From assembly GCF_009729415.1 (NCBI RefSeq), contig NZ_MPKW01000024.1, positions 124,001-188,000 on the forward strand: DNA of 64,000 nt, read 5' to 3'. A program made the translations under genes and the position numbers. This DNA comes from Mycolicibacterium sp. CBMA 234. GTDB lineage: Bacteria; Actinomycetota; Actinomycetes; Mycobacteriales; Mycobacteriaceae. The notes below the pieces were generated by a model that was not told where the DNA came from, did not search any database, and worked only from the letters and a program-made list of their open reading frames with translations. Shown here one piece after another: positions 1-8,132 of this stretch. Each line of letters begins with the position of its first letter. Position 1 is the first letter of the stretch.

Positions 1-105
1 AGGGATGCGCGGCACGCCGGTGCTGCCGGGCGGCAGCGGCCGGCCCAGGGCGTCGCGCGGCCGGGAGTTGCGCGGGCGTCCGGACTCGTCGCGGTCACGT
101 ATCAC
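1..105 (-). CDS. DUF309-type protein, N-terminal fragment (runs off the window)
   Basis: Only the first 35 codons are visible, read leftward from a GTG at 105. The peptide begins VIRDRDESGRPRNSRPRDAL and continues with GRPLPPGSTGVPRIP. That arginine-rich RPRDALGRPLP opening is typical of actinobacterial DUF309 proteins, a small family of unknown function. A purine-rich AGAGGTGGG lies about 8 nt upstream of the GTG and would serve as ribosome binding site. The gene lies downstream of fadH on the same strand, separated by a perfect palindrome. The family call rests on the N-terminus alone. Confidence 0.6.
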   Translation of the reverse strand, partial: MIRDRDESGRPRNSRPRDALGRPLPPGSTGVPRIP

Positions 106-127
106 CCAGCCCACCTCTTCTTCTTCG

Positions 128-151
128 GCGCCACCCCACGTGGGGTGGCGC
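128..151. terminator. Perfect 24-bp palindrome between fadH and the DUF309 gene
   Basis: The arm GCGCCACCCCAC (128-139) is followed directly by its exact complement (140-151), centred on CACGTG. It begins 11 bases beyond the fadH stop codon, so a hairpin terminator for the leftward transcript is the simplest reading. No T-tract follows on the minus strand, as is common for mycobacterial terminators. It could also be a protein binding site upstream of the DUF309 gene. Confidence 0.5.
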
Positions 152-162
152 ACGCATGGAGG

Positions 163-2178
163 CTACAGCTTGGCAGCCAACTCCGTGCCCTGGCGGATGG
201 CCCGCTTGGCGTCGAGTTCGGCGGCGACGGCCGCGCCACCGATGACGTGCGGCTCGATTCCGCCTCGGCGCAGTCCTTCTTCAAGGTCGCGGACCGACTC
301 CTGACCGGCGCAGATCACCACGTTGTCGACCTCGAGTACACGCGCGCCGGATCGGTCCGACCCGAAGCTGATGTGCAGGCCGGCGTCGTCGATCTTTTCG
401 TAGTTCACCCCGGAAAGCTGCTGTACGCCTTTGGCTTTGACGGACGCCCGGTGTACCCAGCCGCTGGTCTTGCCGAGGCCGCGACCCTGGGCGCCCTTGG
501 TGCGCTGCAGCAGGTACACCTCACGGGCGGGCGGTAGCGGGATCGGCGTGGCCAGCCCGCCACGGGAGTCGCCGCCGTCGGCGATGCCCCACTCGGCGCG
601 CCACTCCTTGAGATTGAGGGTGGGGGATTCGTCGACAGTGAGGAATTCACTGACATCGAAACCGATTCCGCCGGCGCCGATCACGGCCACCCGCTTGCCG
701 ACGGGTGCGCCGGTGATGGCCTCGGCGTACGACAGCACCATGGGGTGGTCGATGCCCGGGATGTCGGGCATCCGTGGTGTGACGCCGGTGGCGAGGATGA
801 CGTCGTCGTAGCCGGACAGTTCGTCGGCCGACGCCCGGGTGCCCAGGCGGACGTCGACACGGTGCTTGGTCAGCATCGTGGTGTAGTAGCGGAGGGTCTC
901 GTTGAACTCCTCCTTGCCGGGAATCCGTCGGGCCAAATCGAATTGACCGCCGACGTGGTTGCCCGCCTCGAACAGCGTCACGTCGTGGCCGCGCTGTGCG
1001 GCGGTGACGGCAGCGGCCAAGCCGGCCGGGCCGGCGCCGACCACTGCAACGCGCTTTGCCGCACGAGTCTTGCCCAGTACCAATGTGGTTTCGTGTCCGG
1101 CCCGCGGATTCAGCAGGCACGACACGGTTTTGTGGACGAACGCGTGGTCCAGGCAGGCCTGGTTGCACGCGATGCAGGTGTTGATCTCGTCGGCCGCGTC
1201 GTGCTGGGCCTTGCGCACCCAGTCCGGGTCGCTCAGCAGCGGCCGGGCCATCGAGATCAGTTGCACCGCACCGTCGGCCAGTATCTGCTCGGCCGACTGC
1301 GGCATGTTGATCCGGTTGGATGCCACCACCGGGATGCCGACGTGCTGGGCCACCGCGTTGCTGATGTCCGCGAACGCACTGTTCGGCACGGAGGTGACGA
1401 TGGTCGGCACCCGCGCTTCGTGCCAGCCAATGCCGGTGTTGATGATCGTCGCGCCGGCTGCTTCGATTTCCGTTGCCAGCGTGAGGATTTCCTCCCACGT
1501 CTGACCGTCGTCGACGTAGTCGGCCATGGACAACCGGTAGCAGATGATGAAGTCGCGGCCGACGGCTTCGCGGGTACGTCGCACGATCTCGACCGGGAAC
1601 CGGCGGCGCTTCTCAGCGGTCCCGCCCCAGGCGTCGGTGCGCTTGTTGGTCCGCGGCGCCAGGAACTGGTTCAGCAAGTAGCCTTCGCTGCCCATGATTT
1701 CGACGCCGTCGTATCCGGCTTCGCGGGCCAGCAGCGCGCACCGCACGAAGTCGTCGATGGTGCCTTCAACGTCGCGCAGGGCGCGGGGCCGGAAGGGGTT
1801 GATAGGCGCCTTGATTGACGACGCGCTGACCGAAAGTGGGTGGTACGCATAGCGTCCCGCGTGCAGGACCTGCAGCAGGATCTTGCCACCTTCGGCGTGG
1901 ACGGCCGTGGTGATCCGTTGGTGCCGACGGGCGTCACCCGATGTCAGCATCTCGGCGGCGAACGGCAGCAGCCAGCCGGTGCGGTTGGGCGCGTACCCGC
2001 CGGTGATGATCAGCCCGACGCGGCCACGGGCCCGCTCGGCGAAATACTCGGCGAGCTTGCCGATGTCGCGGGCGCGGTCTTCCAAGCCCGTGTGCATCGA
2101 GCCCATGATCACCCGGTTGCGCAGCGTGGTGAAGCCAAGGTCCAACGGGGACAACAGGTTCGGGTAGGGATTGGTCAT
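163..2178 (-). CDS. fadH: NADPH-dependent 2,4-dienoyl-CoA reductase FadH
   Basis: 671 residues, close to the roughly 674 of M. tuberculosis FadH (Rv1175c). It reduces 2,4-dienoyl-CoA intermediates so that polyunsaturated fatty acids can enter beta-oxidation. Residues 1 to about 350 form an Old Yellow Enzyme-like FMN barrel (opening MTNPYPNLLSPLDLG). Next is a 4Fe-4S cysteine cluster, CIACNQACLDH with a later SCLLNPRAG, then an FAD fold (VAVVGAGPAGLAAAV) and an NAD(P)H fold (RVAVIGAGGIGFDVSE). The ATG at 2178 overlaps the stop of the upstream padR gene by four bases (ATGA), which fixes the start and indicates translational coupling. An open frame continues upstream but only shadows padR. Confidence 0.95.
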   Translation of the reverse strand: MTNPYPNLLSPLDLGFTTLRNRVIMGSMHTGLEDRARDIGKLAEYFAERARGRVGLIITGGYAPNRTGWLLPFAAEMLTSGDARRHQRITTAVHAEGGKILLQVLHAGRYAYHPLSVSASSIKAPINPFRPRALRDVEGTIDDFVRCALLAREAGYDGVEIMGSEGYLLNQFLAPRTNKRTDAWGGTAEKRRRFPVEIVRRTREAVGRDFIICYRLSMADYVDDGQTWEEILTLATEIEAAGATIINTGIGWHEARVPTIVTSVPNSAFADISNAVAQHVGIPVVASNRINMPQSAEQILADGAVQLISMARPLLSDPDWVRKAQHDAADEINTCIACNQACLDHAFVHKTVSCLLNPRAGHETTLVLGKTRAAKRVAVVGAGPAGLAAAVTAAQRGHDVTLFEAGNHVGGQFDLARRIPGKEEFNETLRYYTTMLTKHRVDVRLGTRASADELSGYDDVILATGVTPRMPDIPGIDHPMVLSYAEAITGAPVGKRVAVIGAGGIGFDVSEFLTVDESPTLNLKEWRAEWGIADGGDSRGGLATPIPLPPAREVYLLQRTKGAQGRGLGKTSGWVHRASVKAKGVQQLSGVNYEKIDDAGLHISFGSDRSGARVLEVDNVVICAGQESVRDLEEGLRRGGIEPHVIGGAAVAAELDAKRAIRQGTELAAKL

Positions 2179-2753
2179 GTTGTTCCTTCTCGTTGACCGA
2201 CTAGTGCGAGCAGAACTTCGTCCAACCAGTCCACCGATCCCTGCTCGGCGCGGATGCCGCCGCGCAGCACCAGGTACTGGTGCAGCGCGCTGCCGGTCAA
2301 CGCGGATGGGTCGGGGAACTGACGTTTCTCGTAGCCGAGGTAGGTGTCGAGCAGCTCGGCGCGCTCGGTGCGCAGCGTCTCGATCTGCATCCGCAGGGCG
2401 GCTGCGCTGTCTGGGGCGCCGTAGGCCAAGCCGCGCAGCTTTACCGCGAGCTCGCGGGTGCGGGCGTCGGTCACCGAGCTGCCTCGGCCGGTGAGCGGCT
2501 CGGCGATCCAGCGTTGCAGCTCGGCCCGGCCGGCGTCGGTCACGGAGTAGACCTTCTTGTCCGGTCGACCGTGTTGCGCGACCACCTCGACGCTGACCCA
2601 TCCGTCGGTGTCCATGCTGCGCAGCGTCTTGTAAATCTGCTGGTGGGTCGCGGCCCAGAAGTAGCCGATCGACCGGTCGAACCGGTGCGCCAGTTCGTAA
2701 CCGGAACCGGCTTGTTCGCACAGCGCCACCAGGATGGCGTGGGGGAGGGCCAC
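2175..2753 (-). CDS. PadR-family transcriptional regulator (Rv1176c type)
   Basis: 192 residues starting at GTG 2753. The N-terminal winged helix is PadR-like (LVALCEQAGSGYELAHRFDRSIGYFWAATHQQIYKTLRSMDTDGWV, split here by function: recognition segment near residues 30-50) and the C-terminal half is helical, as in PadR subfamily 2. It precedes and overlaps fadH, so it probably controls fadH and itself. A TAGGCT -10 box ends 6 nt before the GTG, implying a leaderless transcript, and a palindrome overlaps its -35 region. The ligand is unknown, perhaps an acyl-CoA given its partner. Confidence 0.9.
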   Translation of the reverse strand: MALPHAILVALCEQAGSGYELAHRFDRSIGYFWAATHQQIYKTLRSMDTDGWVSVEVVAQHGRPDKKVYSVTDAGRAELQRWIAEPLTGRGSSVTDARTRELAVKLRGLAYGAPDSAAALRMQIETLRTERAELLDTYLGYEKRQFPDPSALTGSALHQYLVLRGGIRAEQGSVDWLDEVLLALVGQREGTT

Positions 2754-2759
2754 GCCACG

Positions 2760-2798
2760 AGCCTAAGTGCTACCGGCGGTCCTATGCAACTAGTTGCA
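2760..2798 (-). promoter_or_regulatory. Leaderless padR-fadH promoter with overlapping palindromic operator
   Basis: On the minus strand TTGCAT (2789-2784) and TAGGCT (2765-2760) are spaced by 18 bases, and the GTG start follows 6 bases after the -10. The perfect palindrome TGCAACTAGTTGCA (2785-2798) overlaps the -35. Related half-sites GGCAACTAG (2832-2840) and TGCAACGTCTAG (about 2853-2864) lie further toward fdxC. This is the expected arrangement for autorepression by PadR. Confidence 0.6.
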
Positions 2799-2999
2799 AT
2801 GCAAACATGACACGCGTAAAAACCTGTGAGTGGCAACTAGTCGGGCGGTATGTGCAACGTCTAGTATCAGTAACCACGCGCCCCGGGTGCGTGAAGTTAG
2901 GTAACACTGAGCCAGACGCCTCGGTACGGGCGCACCATACTGACGTCTGCTCGTTGATTACTGATGAGCCAGCAGCCCACTGGAACAGGAGAACTACCG

Positions 3000-3320
3000 G
3001 TGACGTACGTCATTGCCGAACCCTGCGTCGACATCAAAGACAAGGCATGTATCGAAGAGTGCCCGGTCGACTGCATCTACGAGGGTGCACGCATGCTGTA
3101 CATCCACCCCGATGAGTGCGTGGACTGCGGCGCTTGCGAGCCGGTCTGCCCCGTCGAGGCCATCTACTACGAGGACGACGTCCCCGATCAGTGGAGCGGA
3201 TACACCCAGAACAACGCCGACTTCTTCACGGAGCTCGGGTCGCCGGGCGGCGCGTCGAAGGTCGGCCAGACCGACAACGACCCGCAGGCCGTCAAGGACC
3301 TCGAGCCCAAGGGCGAGTGA
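3000..3320 (+). CDS. fdxC: Seven-iron ferredoxin FdxC
   Basis: 106 residues, matching M. tuberculosis FdxC (Rv1177). Two cluster motifs are visible: C-x7-C-x3-CP at the N-terminus (CVDIKDKACIEECP), the 3Fe-4S/4Fe-4S arrangement of 7Fe ferredoxins, and CVDCGACEPVCP about residues 39-50. It is a soluble electron carrier, with P450s or oxidoreductases as likely partners. GTG 3000 is chosen because AGGAG lies 8 bases upstream and the protein then starts TYVIAEPC as in orthologues. An in-frame ATG at 2964 has no comparable site. The stop overlaps the dapC start. Confidence 0.95.
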   Translation: MTYVIAEPCVDIKDKACIEECPVDCIYEGARMLYIHPDECVDCGACEPVCPVEAIYYEDDVPDQWSGYTQNNADFFTELGSPGGASKVGQTDNDPQAVKDLEPKGE

Positions 3321-4420
3321 GCACCCGCTCGCTCAAATCCGCCGCGCTGCCGGTTTTTCCGTGGGACACCCTGGCGGAAGCCACGGCGGCTGCGCGCGCG
3401 TACCGGGACGGCATCGTCGACCTGTCGGTCGGTACGCCTGTTGACGACGTAGCACCGGTGATCAGGGACGCGCTGGCGGCTGCCAGCGCGTCGCCGGGTT
3501 ACCCGACCACTGCGGGGACGCCTGCGTTGCGGGCGGCTGCGGTGGCTGCGTTGCAGCGCCGCTACGGCGTCACCGATCTGCCTGAGCATGCGGTGCTGCC
3601 GGTCATCGGCACCAAAGAGGTCATCGCCTGGCTGCCTTCCCTCCTTGGGTTGGGGGCCACCGACACCGTCGTGGTGCCCGAGTTGGCCTACCCGACGTAC
3701 GACGTCGGCGCGCGGCTGGCGGGTGCCCAAGTGTTGAGAGCCGACTCACTGACCCAGATCGGGCCGCAGGTGCCCGCGCTGGTCTTCATCAACTCGCCCA
3801 GCAACCCGACCGGCAAGGTGCTCGGTGTCGACCATCTGCGCAAGGTGGTCGGTTGGGCCCGCGAGCGCGGCGTGGTCGTCGCGTCCGACGAGTGCTACCT
3901 CGGGCTCGCGTGGGACGCCGAACCGCTCTCGGTGCTGCACCCCGACGTCTGCGACGGCGACCACACAGGCCTGCTGGCCGTGCATTCGCTATCCAAGACC
4001 TCGTCATTGGCCGGCTACCGGGCAGGCTTCGTCGCCGGCGATCCGGCGCTGGTCGCCGAGCTGCTGGCGGTGCGCAAGCACGCCGGGATGATCGTCCCGA
4101 CGCCCGTGCAGTCCGCGATGGTCGCCGCGCTTGATGACGACGAACACGAACGGGTGCAGCGTGCCCGTTACGAGTCGCGGCGTACCGCGCTGCTGGCGGC
4201 GGTCCGCGGTGCCGGCTTCACGGTCGAGCACTCCGAAGCCGGCCTCTACCTCTGGGCGACCCGCGGGGAGTCCGGGCGCGCAACGGTCGCGTGGTTGGCC
4301 GAGCGCGGAATCCTCGTCGCTCCCGGCGAGTTCTACGGTCCGGCCGGCGAGCAGTACGTGCGCATCGCACTGACCGCCACCGACGAGCGCATCGCCGCCG
4401 CCGTCTCCCGGCTGGCTTAG
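3317..4420 (+). CDS. dapC: Succinyldiaminopimelate transaminase-type aminotransferase
   Basis: 367-residue fold-type I PLP aminotransferase. Visible features are the PTTAGTPALR substrate region, the NSPSNPTGK stretch, the DECYLGL strand and the PLP lysine in SLSKTSSLAGYRAGF (about residue 225). The actinobacterial ferredoxin-linked family is annotated as N-succinyl-LL-diaminopimelate aminotransferase of lysine/peptidoglycan precursor synthesis. M. tuberculosis Rv1178 has this position, although Rv0858c is the biochemically characterised DapC there, so the substrate is not certain. GTG 3317 overlaps the fdxC stop (GTGA), so the two are coupled. Confidence 0.85.
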   Translation: MSTRSLKSAALPVFPWDTLAEATAAARAYRDGIVDLSVGTPVDDVAPVIRDALAAASASPGYPTTAGTPALRAAAVAALQRRYGVTDLPEHAVLPVIGTKEVIAWLPSLLGLGATDTVVVPELAYPTYDVGARLAGAQVLRADSLTQIGPQVPALVFINSPSNPTGKVLGVDHLRKVVGWARERGVVVASDECYLGLAWDAEPLSVLHPDVCDGDHTGLLAVHSLSKTSSLAGYRAGFVAGDPALVAELLAVRKHAGMIVPTPVQSAMVAALDDDEHERVQRARYESRRTALLAAVRGAGFTVEHSEAGLYLWATRGESGRATVAWLAERGILVAPGEFYGPAGEQYVRIALTATDERIAAAVSRLA

Positions 4421-4428
4421 TTTTCCCG

Positions 4429-4485
4429 CGAACAGTCGCGAAAACCCCCAAAATCCACGGAATTTGGGGTTTTCACGACTGCTCG
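4429..4485. terminator. Bidirectional hairpin between dapC and the DUF1214 gene
   Basis: Arms 4429-4448 (CGAACAGTCGCGAAAACCCC) and 4466-4485 pair at 18 of 20 positions, with a loop of about 17 bases. It sits exactly between two convergent genes, so it can terminate both transcripts. It resembles the other 3'-end hairpins of this window. Confidence 0.65.
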
Positions 4486-4494
4486 TGCAGGTAA

Positions 4495-5802
4495 TCAGTA
4501 CTGGCGATACCGCCGTTGGACGTGCTCCTGTCGGATGCGGATCTGTTCACGACGTTCCGCGGCGCTGACGGTGCGGGTGGCCTCGGGTAGGTGCTTACGC
4601 ACCTCGTCGCGGTTGATCGTGGTCACGGTAGCCGTCGGTAATTCCGCCGGCGGTTCGGCGTACGTCCACCGCACGGTGAGGAAGCCCTGCGAATGTCCCG
4701 CGGTGTCAAGCCAATTCGGCACGCCCGGATCGACGCCGGTGACCACGTAGCGCACGTGGCCGTCCAGGTCGGGCTCGGTCTGAAATCCGTTGAGGCTGCT
4801 GATGTGATTGGCGTAATCGAGGGATTCGCCCCACAGGTTCGACAGGTGGAAACCCAGGTAGGCCGGTTTGACGGGCGCGCTCAGTTCAATCAGCAGGGCG
4901 TCGTCGGGCCCCAAATCGTACGTCCCGCCCGAGTACACATTGGTGCACTGGCCGCCGCCGGTCGCGAGGTTGGCGGGCATGGGTGCGTTGAGCTCGTTGC
5001 GCGGCATGAACGTGATGCCGTCGCCGTTCTTGTCGCCGTGCGCCTCCAGGACGACGTCGTAGAACTCGTTCCAGAACTTCATCTGGTTCTCGACGAGGTC
5101 GCCGATCCGACGGATCCGGGCAGCCGTGGCCGACGTGGTCTGGGGCGCCGGATACGTTGCGTCGCTGTCGATCTGCGCGATCAGCAGCTCTGGGGAGGCC
5201 TCGTGTTCCCAATCGTGGAAGAGCACGCGGGCGATGACATATCCCGCGGTGTCGCCGGCTTTCGACGCGGTCGCGATGAAGTTGCCGGTGTGGCCGGCCG
5301 GGCGCTGCGGAGCCAGCAGAATCTGGAACCGGCCATCGTCGTCGACCAGAAGCGTTGAGGAGTCCAGCATTCCGGTGACGACCCGTCCACCCGGCCCCAG
5401 TTCGGCCAGCGAGCCGGTGTCGCCCGCATACACCGTATGGGTCTCAAAGATGAGGTACTGCGGCGCTTTTGGCCCCGTTGCCATCGAGCCGCGAATCACA
5501 TAACTGCAGTCGCCGTCGATCGCCGCCGACAGGTACAGCGCGTCGGCGTTGTCGATGGTGGCCTTGTCGATGGGCTGAATGGCGCGCCGGAAATACGGAA
5601 ATTCCGGATCTTCGAAGAAGGCCCGCTCAATGGCGCTGAACGCGAAACCCATGAGGTAGCGGTAACCTTCTGCGACGCCGAGCGACGTCACGGGTGGCGC
5701 GTGCAGGTCGGGGGAGTCGACGGCGTCGCGCGCGCGGCCCAGCGCGGCGATCATGTCGGTCCACGCCGCGTGCAGTGCTTGCTTTTCCGAATCAACTGAC
5801 AT
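4495..5802 (-). CDS. DUF1214-domain protein
   Basis: 435 residues. The C-terminal third matches the DUF1214 pattern, including NLWGESLDYANHISSLNG and the GVPNWLDTAGHSQGFLTVRW stretch near residues 370-390. The N-terminal part (residues 1-250) is soluble and of unknown fold. The family has no assigned enzyme activity. No signal peptide or membrane segment is evident. ATG 5802 lies inside the 3' end of the upstream sulfotransferase gene (11-base overlap), so the two form an operon and probably act together. An in-frame extension upstream only shadows that gene. Confidence 0.75.
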   Translation of the reverse strand: MSVDSEKQALHAAWTDMIAALGRARDAVDSPDLHAPPVTSLGVAEGYRYLMGFAFSAIERAFFEDPEFPYFRRAIQPIDKATIDNADALYLSAAIDGDCSYVIRGSMATGPKAPQYLIFETHTVYAGDTGSLAELGPGGRVVTGMLDSSTLLVDDDGRFQILLAPQRPAGHTGNFIATASKAGDTAGYVIARVLFHDWEHEASPELLIAQIDSDATYPAPQTTSATAARIRRIGDLVENQMKFWNEFYDVVLEAHGDKNGDGITFMPRNELNAPMPANLATGGGQCTNVYSGGTYDLGPDDALLIELSAPVKPAYLGFHLSNLWGESLDYANHISSLNGFQTEPDLDGHVRYVVTGVDPGVPNWLDTAGHSQGFLTVRWTYAEPPAELPTATVTTINRDEVRKHLPEATRTVSAAERREQIRIRQEHVQRRYRQY

Positions 5803-6946
5803 GGGCGTCCTTTTCTTCGTTGTCCCACTGATATTCATCAAACAGATCGGCGAGTTGCCGGTGGATGTCGTGCGGATCGAGGCCGAACTCGGCCAGGCTG
5901 TAGCGATGCGCGGTTTCGTGACCGCGGCGCTGATCGGCCGCCGCAAATGTGCGCAAGGCTTCCGGACCTAGCTCGAGGCCGAGCTCGTCGTAGACGCGGT
6001 GCATGGTGGCCGACGGTGAGCTGACGAGTTCGCGGTAGTCGACGATGCTGGATCGAATCTCGGGATGGCGCGCGAGCACCTCGAGTGGGTGCAGGTAGGT
6101 GTCCACCGACTGATCGGCCAGCACGCGCAGGGAGCTCTTGATCAGCTGACCGTCACGGCGTCTTAGCGACCACTCGGTCTGCATCAACTTGAGCAGGCTC
6201 GGAATAGTCTCGTACGGATTGCGCATCGGCACAACGATCCTCGCGTCGGGGAAGGTCTCGATGAGCGTTTCCACGCGTCCGCAGAAGGTCGGGTTCTTGC
6301 TCAGGTGCGTGCCGCCGCCGTTGAGCGCGATCTGGCGCCGGACGCATTCCTTGTAGAACGCCATCATGCGCCGCCGCTTGCGGGCCGGCCAGCGGTCGAC
6401 GTGATAGAAATCCAGCTCGCCCATGTAGGGGAACGCGACGATCCAGAAGCCCGAACTCAGTGACCACGTGAGGAAGGCGTCGTCTTCCTCGGGTACGAAG
6501 AATCCGGTCTTGTGGATGTCATCGGTCGGTGCGAAGGCCTGCTCTTCGATGGCGTCGAGCCGACCGCGCAGTCGTCCGCCTGTCGCGGCGTCAACACGAA
6601 ACACCAGGCGGATCAGCTTCTTCTGCAGCAGTGACGGGAAGAACAGCTCGTACATCAGGGCATAGCTGAATTGTGGATCGTCAGCCATCAGGCGGTGTAG
6701 GTAGGTGGTGCCGCTGCGGGCATGGCCGATGCAGAACGTAGGCGCGCGAACTTCGGTGCGGCGCAGCGATGGAAAGAGCAGTGGGTCGAGTGCGAAACAG
6801 ATCGCGTGTACGGCGGCCATCAGTGGCACGCCGATGAAGAAGCGCAGAAACGGTTTCCAGCGTTTGTGTGTCCGCGCCTCCCGGCGCAGCAGCCGGAGCA
6901 TCGTGATGTAGTTGGACCAATCGAAATAGAAACGTGCGTAAGACAC
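5792..6946 (-). CDS. Sulfotransferase-family protein (PAPS-dependent type)
   Basis: 384 residues. A hydrophobic N-terminal segment (FLRFFIGVPLMAAVHAICFAL, about residues 29-49) may anchor it to the membrane. The 5'-phosphosulfate loop reads GHARSGTTYLHRLM (about residues 73-86) and a 3'-phosphate region ARIVVPMRNPYETIPSLLKL lies near residue 245, as in the Sulfotransfer_3 family. Such enzymes move sulfate from PAPS to lipids or metabolites. The acceptor here is unknown. GTG 6946 is chosen for the GGAG 6 bases upstream. An alternative start at 7021 would put the operator palindrome inside the coding region. It heads an operon with the DUF1214 gene and is divergent from an F420 oxidoreductase gene. 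Confidence 0.8.
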   Translation of the reverse strand: MSYARFYFDWSNYITMLRLLRREARTHKRWKPFLRFFIGVPLMAAVHAICFALDPLLFPSLRRTEVRAPTFCIGHARSGTTYLHRLMADDPQFSYALMYELFFPSLLQKKLIRLVFRVDAATGGRLRGRLDAIEEQAFAPTDDIHKTGFFVPEEDDAFLTWSLSSGFWIVAFPYMGELDFYHVDRWPARKRRRMMAFYKECVRRQIALNGGGTHLSKNPTFCGRVETLIETFPDARIVVPMRNPYETIPSLLKLMQTEWSLRRRDGQLIKSSLRVLADQSVDTYLHPLEVLARHPEIRSSIVDYRELVSSPSATMHRVYDELGLELGPEALRTFAAADQRRGHETAHRYSLAEFGLDPHDIHRQLADLFDEYQWDNEEKDAHVS

Positions 6947-6987
6947 GGTTGCTCCTCGAGCAGCGGAGTCGGAATGGGGCTTGCCAC

Positions 6988-7036
6988 AACGTAAAGGCGA
7001 ATAATTGACATTGTCAATCAATTGACAATGTCAATT
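6988..7036. promoter_or_regulatory. Double palindromic operator and divergent promoter
   Basis: Two copies of TTGACANTGTCAA (7005-7017 and 7022-7034) lie 17 bp apart centre to centre and together make a perfect 16-bp inverted repeat (arms 7003-7018 and 7021-7036, spacer CA). On the minus strand TTGACA (7017-7012) and TACGTT (6993-6988), 18-bp spacing, form a good promoter for the sulfotransferase gene. A bound dimer pair would block it. The nearby MarR gene is the likely regulator. Confidence 0.7.
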
Positions 7037-7058
7037 AGGATGGATAGCGTCCCGGCGC

Positions 7059-8096
7059 ATGCAGGTATTCGCCGCTATGTCACCTGAGATGCCCCTGACG
7101 CAGGTGGCGGCTTACGCGCGCCGGGTCGAGAAGCTCGGGTTCGATGGGTTGCACATCGCCGAGACGACGCACGACTCGCTCGCGGTGTCGCTCCTCGCCG
7201 CCGAACACACGGAACGGATCGTCATCCGCACGGCAGTCACCCTCGCGTTTGTCCGCAGTCCCATGCTCACCGCCTACGCGGCTTGGGACTTACAAACCTT
7301 CTCGGGCGGGCGATTCGAATTGGGGCTCGGCAGCCAGATTCGGCAGAACATCGAAGACCGCTTCGGTATGCCGTGGAGTGAGCCGTGCGCCCGCATGGCT
7401 GAATACGTCAGCGCTCTGACGGCCATTTTCGAGGCCTTCCGCACCGGCGGGTCAGTGCGTCACGAGGGCGACGCCTACCGCATCACCCGACTGCAGCCGT
7501 ACTTCAATCCCGGGCCGAACGACATTGAACCACCGCAGATCTGGCTGGGGGCAGTCAACGCCCGAATGTGCGAAGTTGCCGGCGGGGTAGCGGACGGCGT
7601 CGTCACGCACTCCACCAACTCGGATCCGGGCTATCTGAGAGACGTTGTGCGCCCGGCACTTGAGCGTGGCGCTGAGGCTGCCGGCCGGACCGGTCTGCCG
7701 CAACTCGTAGCGTCGACCGCCGTCGCCACCGGCAGCACAGATCTGTTGGTCAGTCGGGAGCGTGAGCGGCAACGGCGGATGCTGGCCTTCCTGCTGTCGA
7801 CGCCCGCTTATGCGGCAACGCTGAAACGGCACGGCTGGACTGATTTGGCCGACGGCCTGCGCACTCTCATCAAGCAGCAGCGGTGGGACGACTTGCCCAC
7901 GGTGCTCGACGACACCGTGCTCGATCAGTTGGTCACTGCCGGACGATACGATCAGCTGGCCGACCTCCTGCGAGCCAAGTACGACGGCATCGTCGACGGG
8001 GTGGTGCTCCCACCGGTCAGCGATGACGAGGGCGAGGACCAACCGGTGCAGGCCTGCATCCGGAACCTGCATGGTGGTGACGGCAAAGGCGCCTGA
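7059..8096 (+). CDS. LLM-class F420-dependent oxidoreductase (MSMEG_2256-like)
   Basis: 345 residues with the luciferase-like monooxygenase barrel: MQVFAAMSPEMPLTQVAAYARRVEKLGFDG at the N-terminus, then the GRFELGLGSQ motif near residue 88, which binds deazaflavin in this superfamily. It resembles the TIGR03617 group of mycobacterial F420-dependent oxidoreductases. The substrate is unknown. ATG 7059 follows the operator by 23 bases. A TAGGAT box at 7036-7041 could be its -10. The MarR gene follows 36 bases downstream, probably in the same transcript. Confidence 0.85.
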   Translation: MQVFAAMSPEMPLTQVAAYARRVEKLGFDGLHIAETTHDSLAVSLLAAEHTERIVIRTAVTLAFVRSPMLTAYAAWDLQTFSGGRFELGLGSQIRQNIEDRFGMPWSEPCARMAEYVSALTAIFEAFRTGGSVRHEGDAYRITRLQPYFNPGPNDIEPPQIWLGAVNARMCEVAGGVADGVVTHSTNSDPGYLRDVVRPALERGAEAAGRTGLPQLVASTAVATGSTDLLVSRERERQRRMLAFLLSTPAYAATLKRHGWTDLADGLRTLIKQQRWDDLPTVLDDTVLDQLVTAGRYDQLADLLRAKYDGIVDGVVLPPVSDDEGEDQPVQACIRNLHGGDGKGA

Positions 8097-8132
8097 CAGC
8101 CAGGTGCGGGGCGGCACGGGAGCGGGGTAGCG

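Noticed and set aside
24..537. Plus-strand frames at the left end and over fadH
   Set aside because: Low-complexity Arg/Ala/Gly-rich translations opposite fadH, typical of high-GC antisense frames.
163..2721. An 852-residue frame through fadH and padR
   Set aside because: Only the part from 2178 matches FadH. The upstream part is the out-of-frame shadow of padR.
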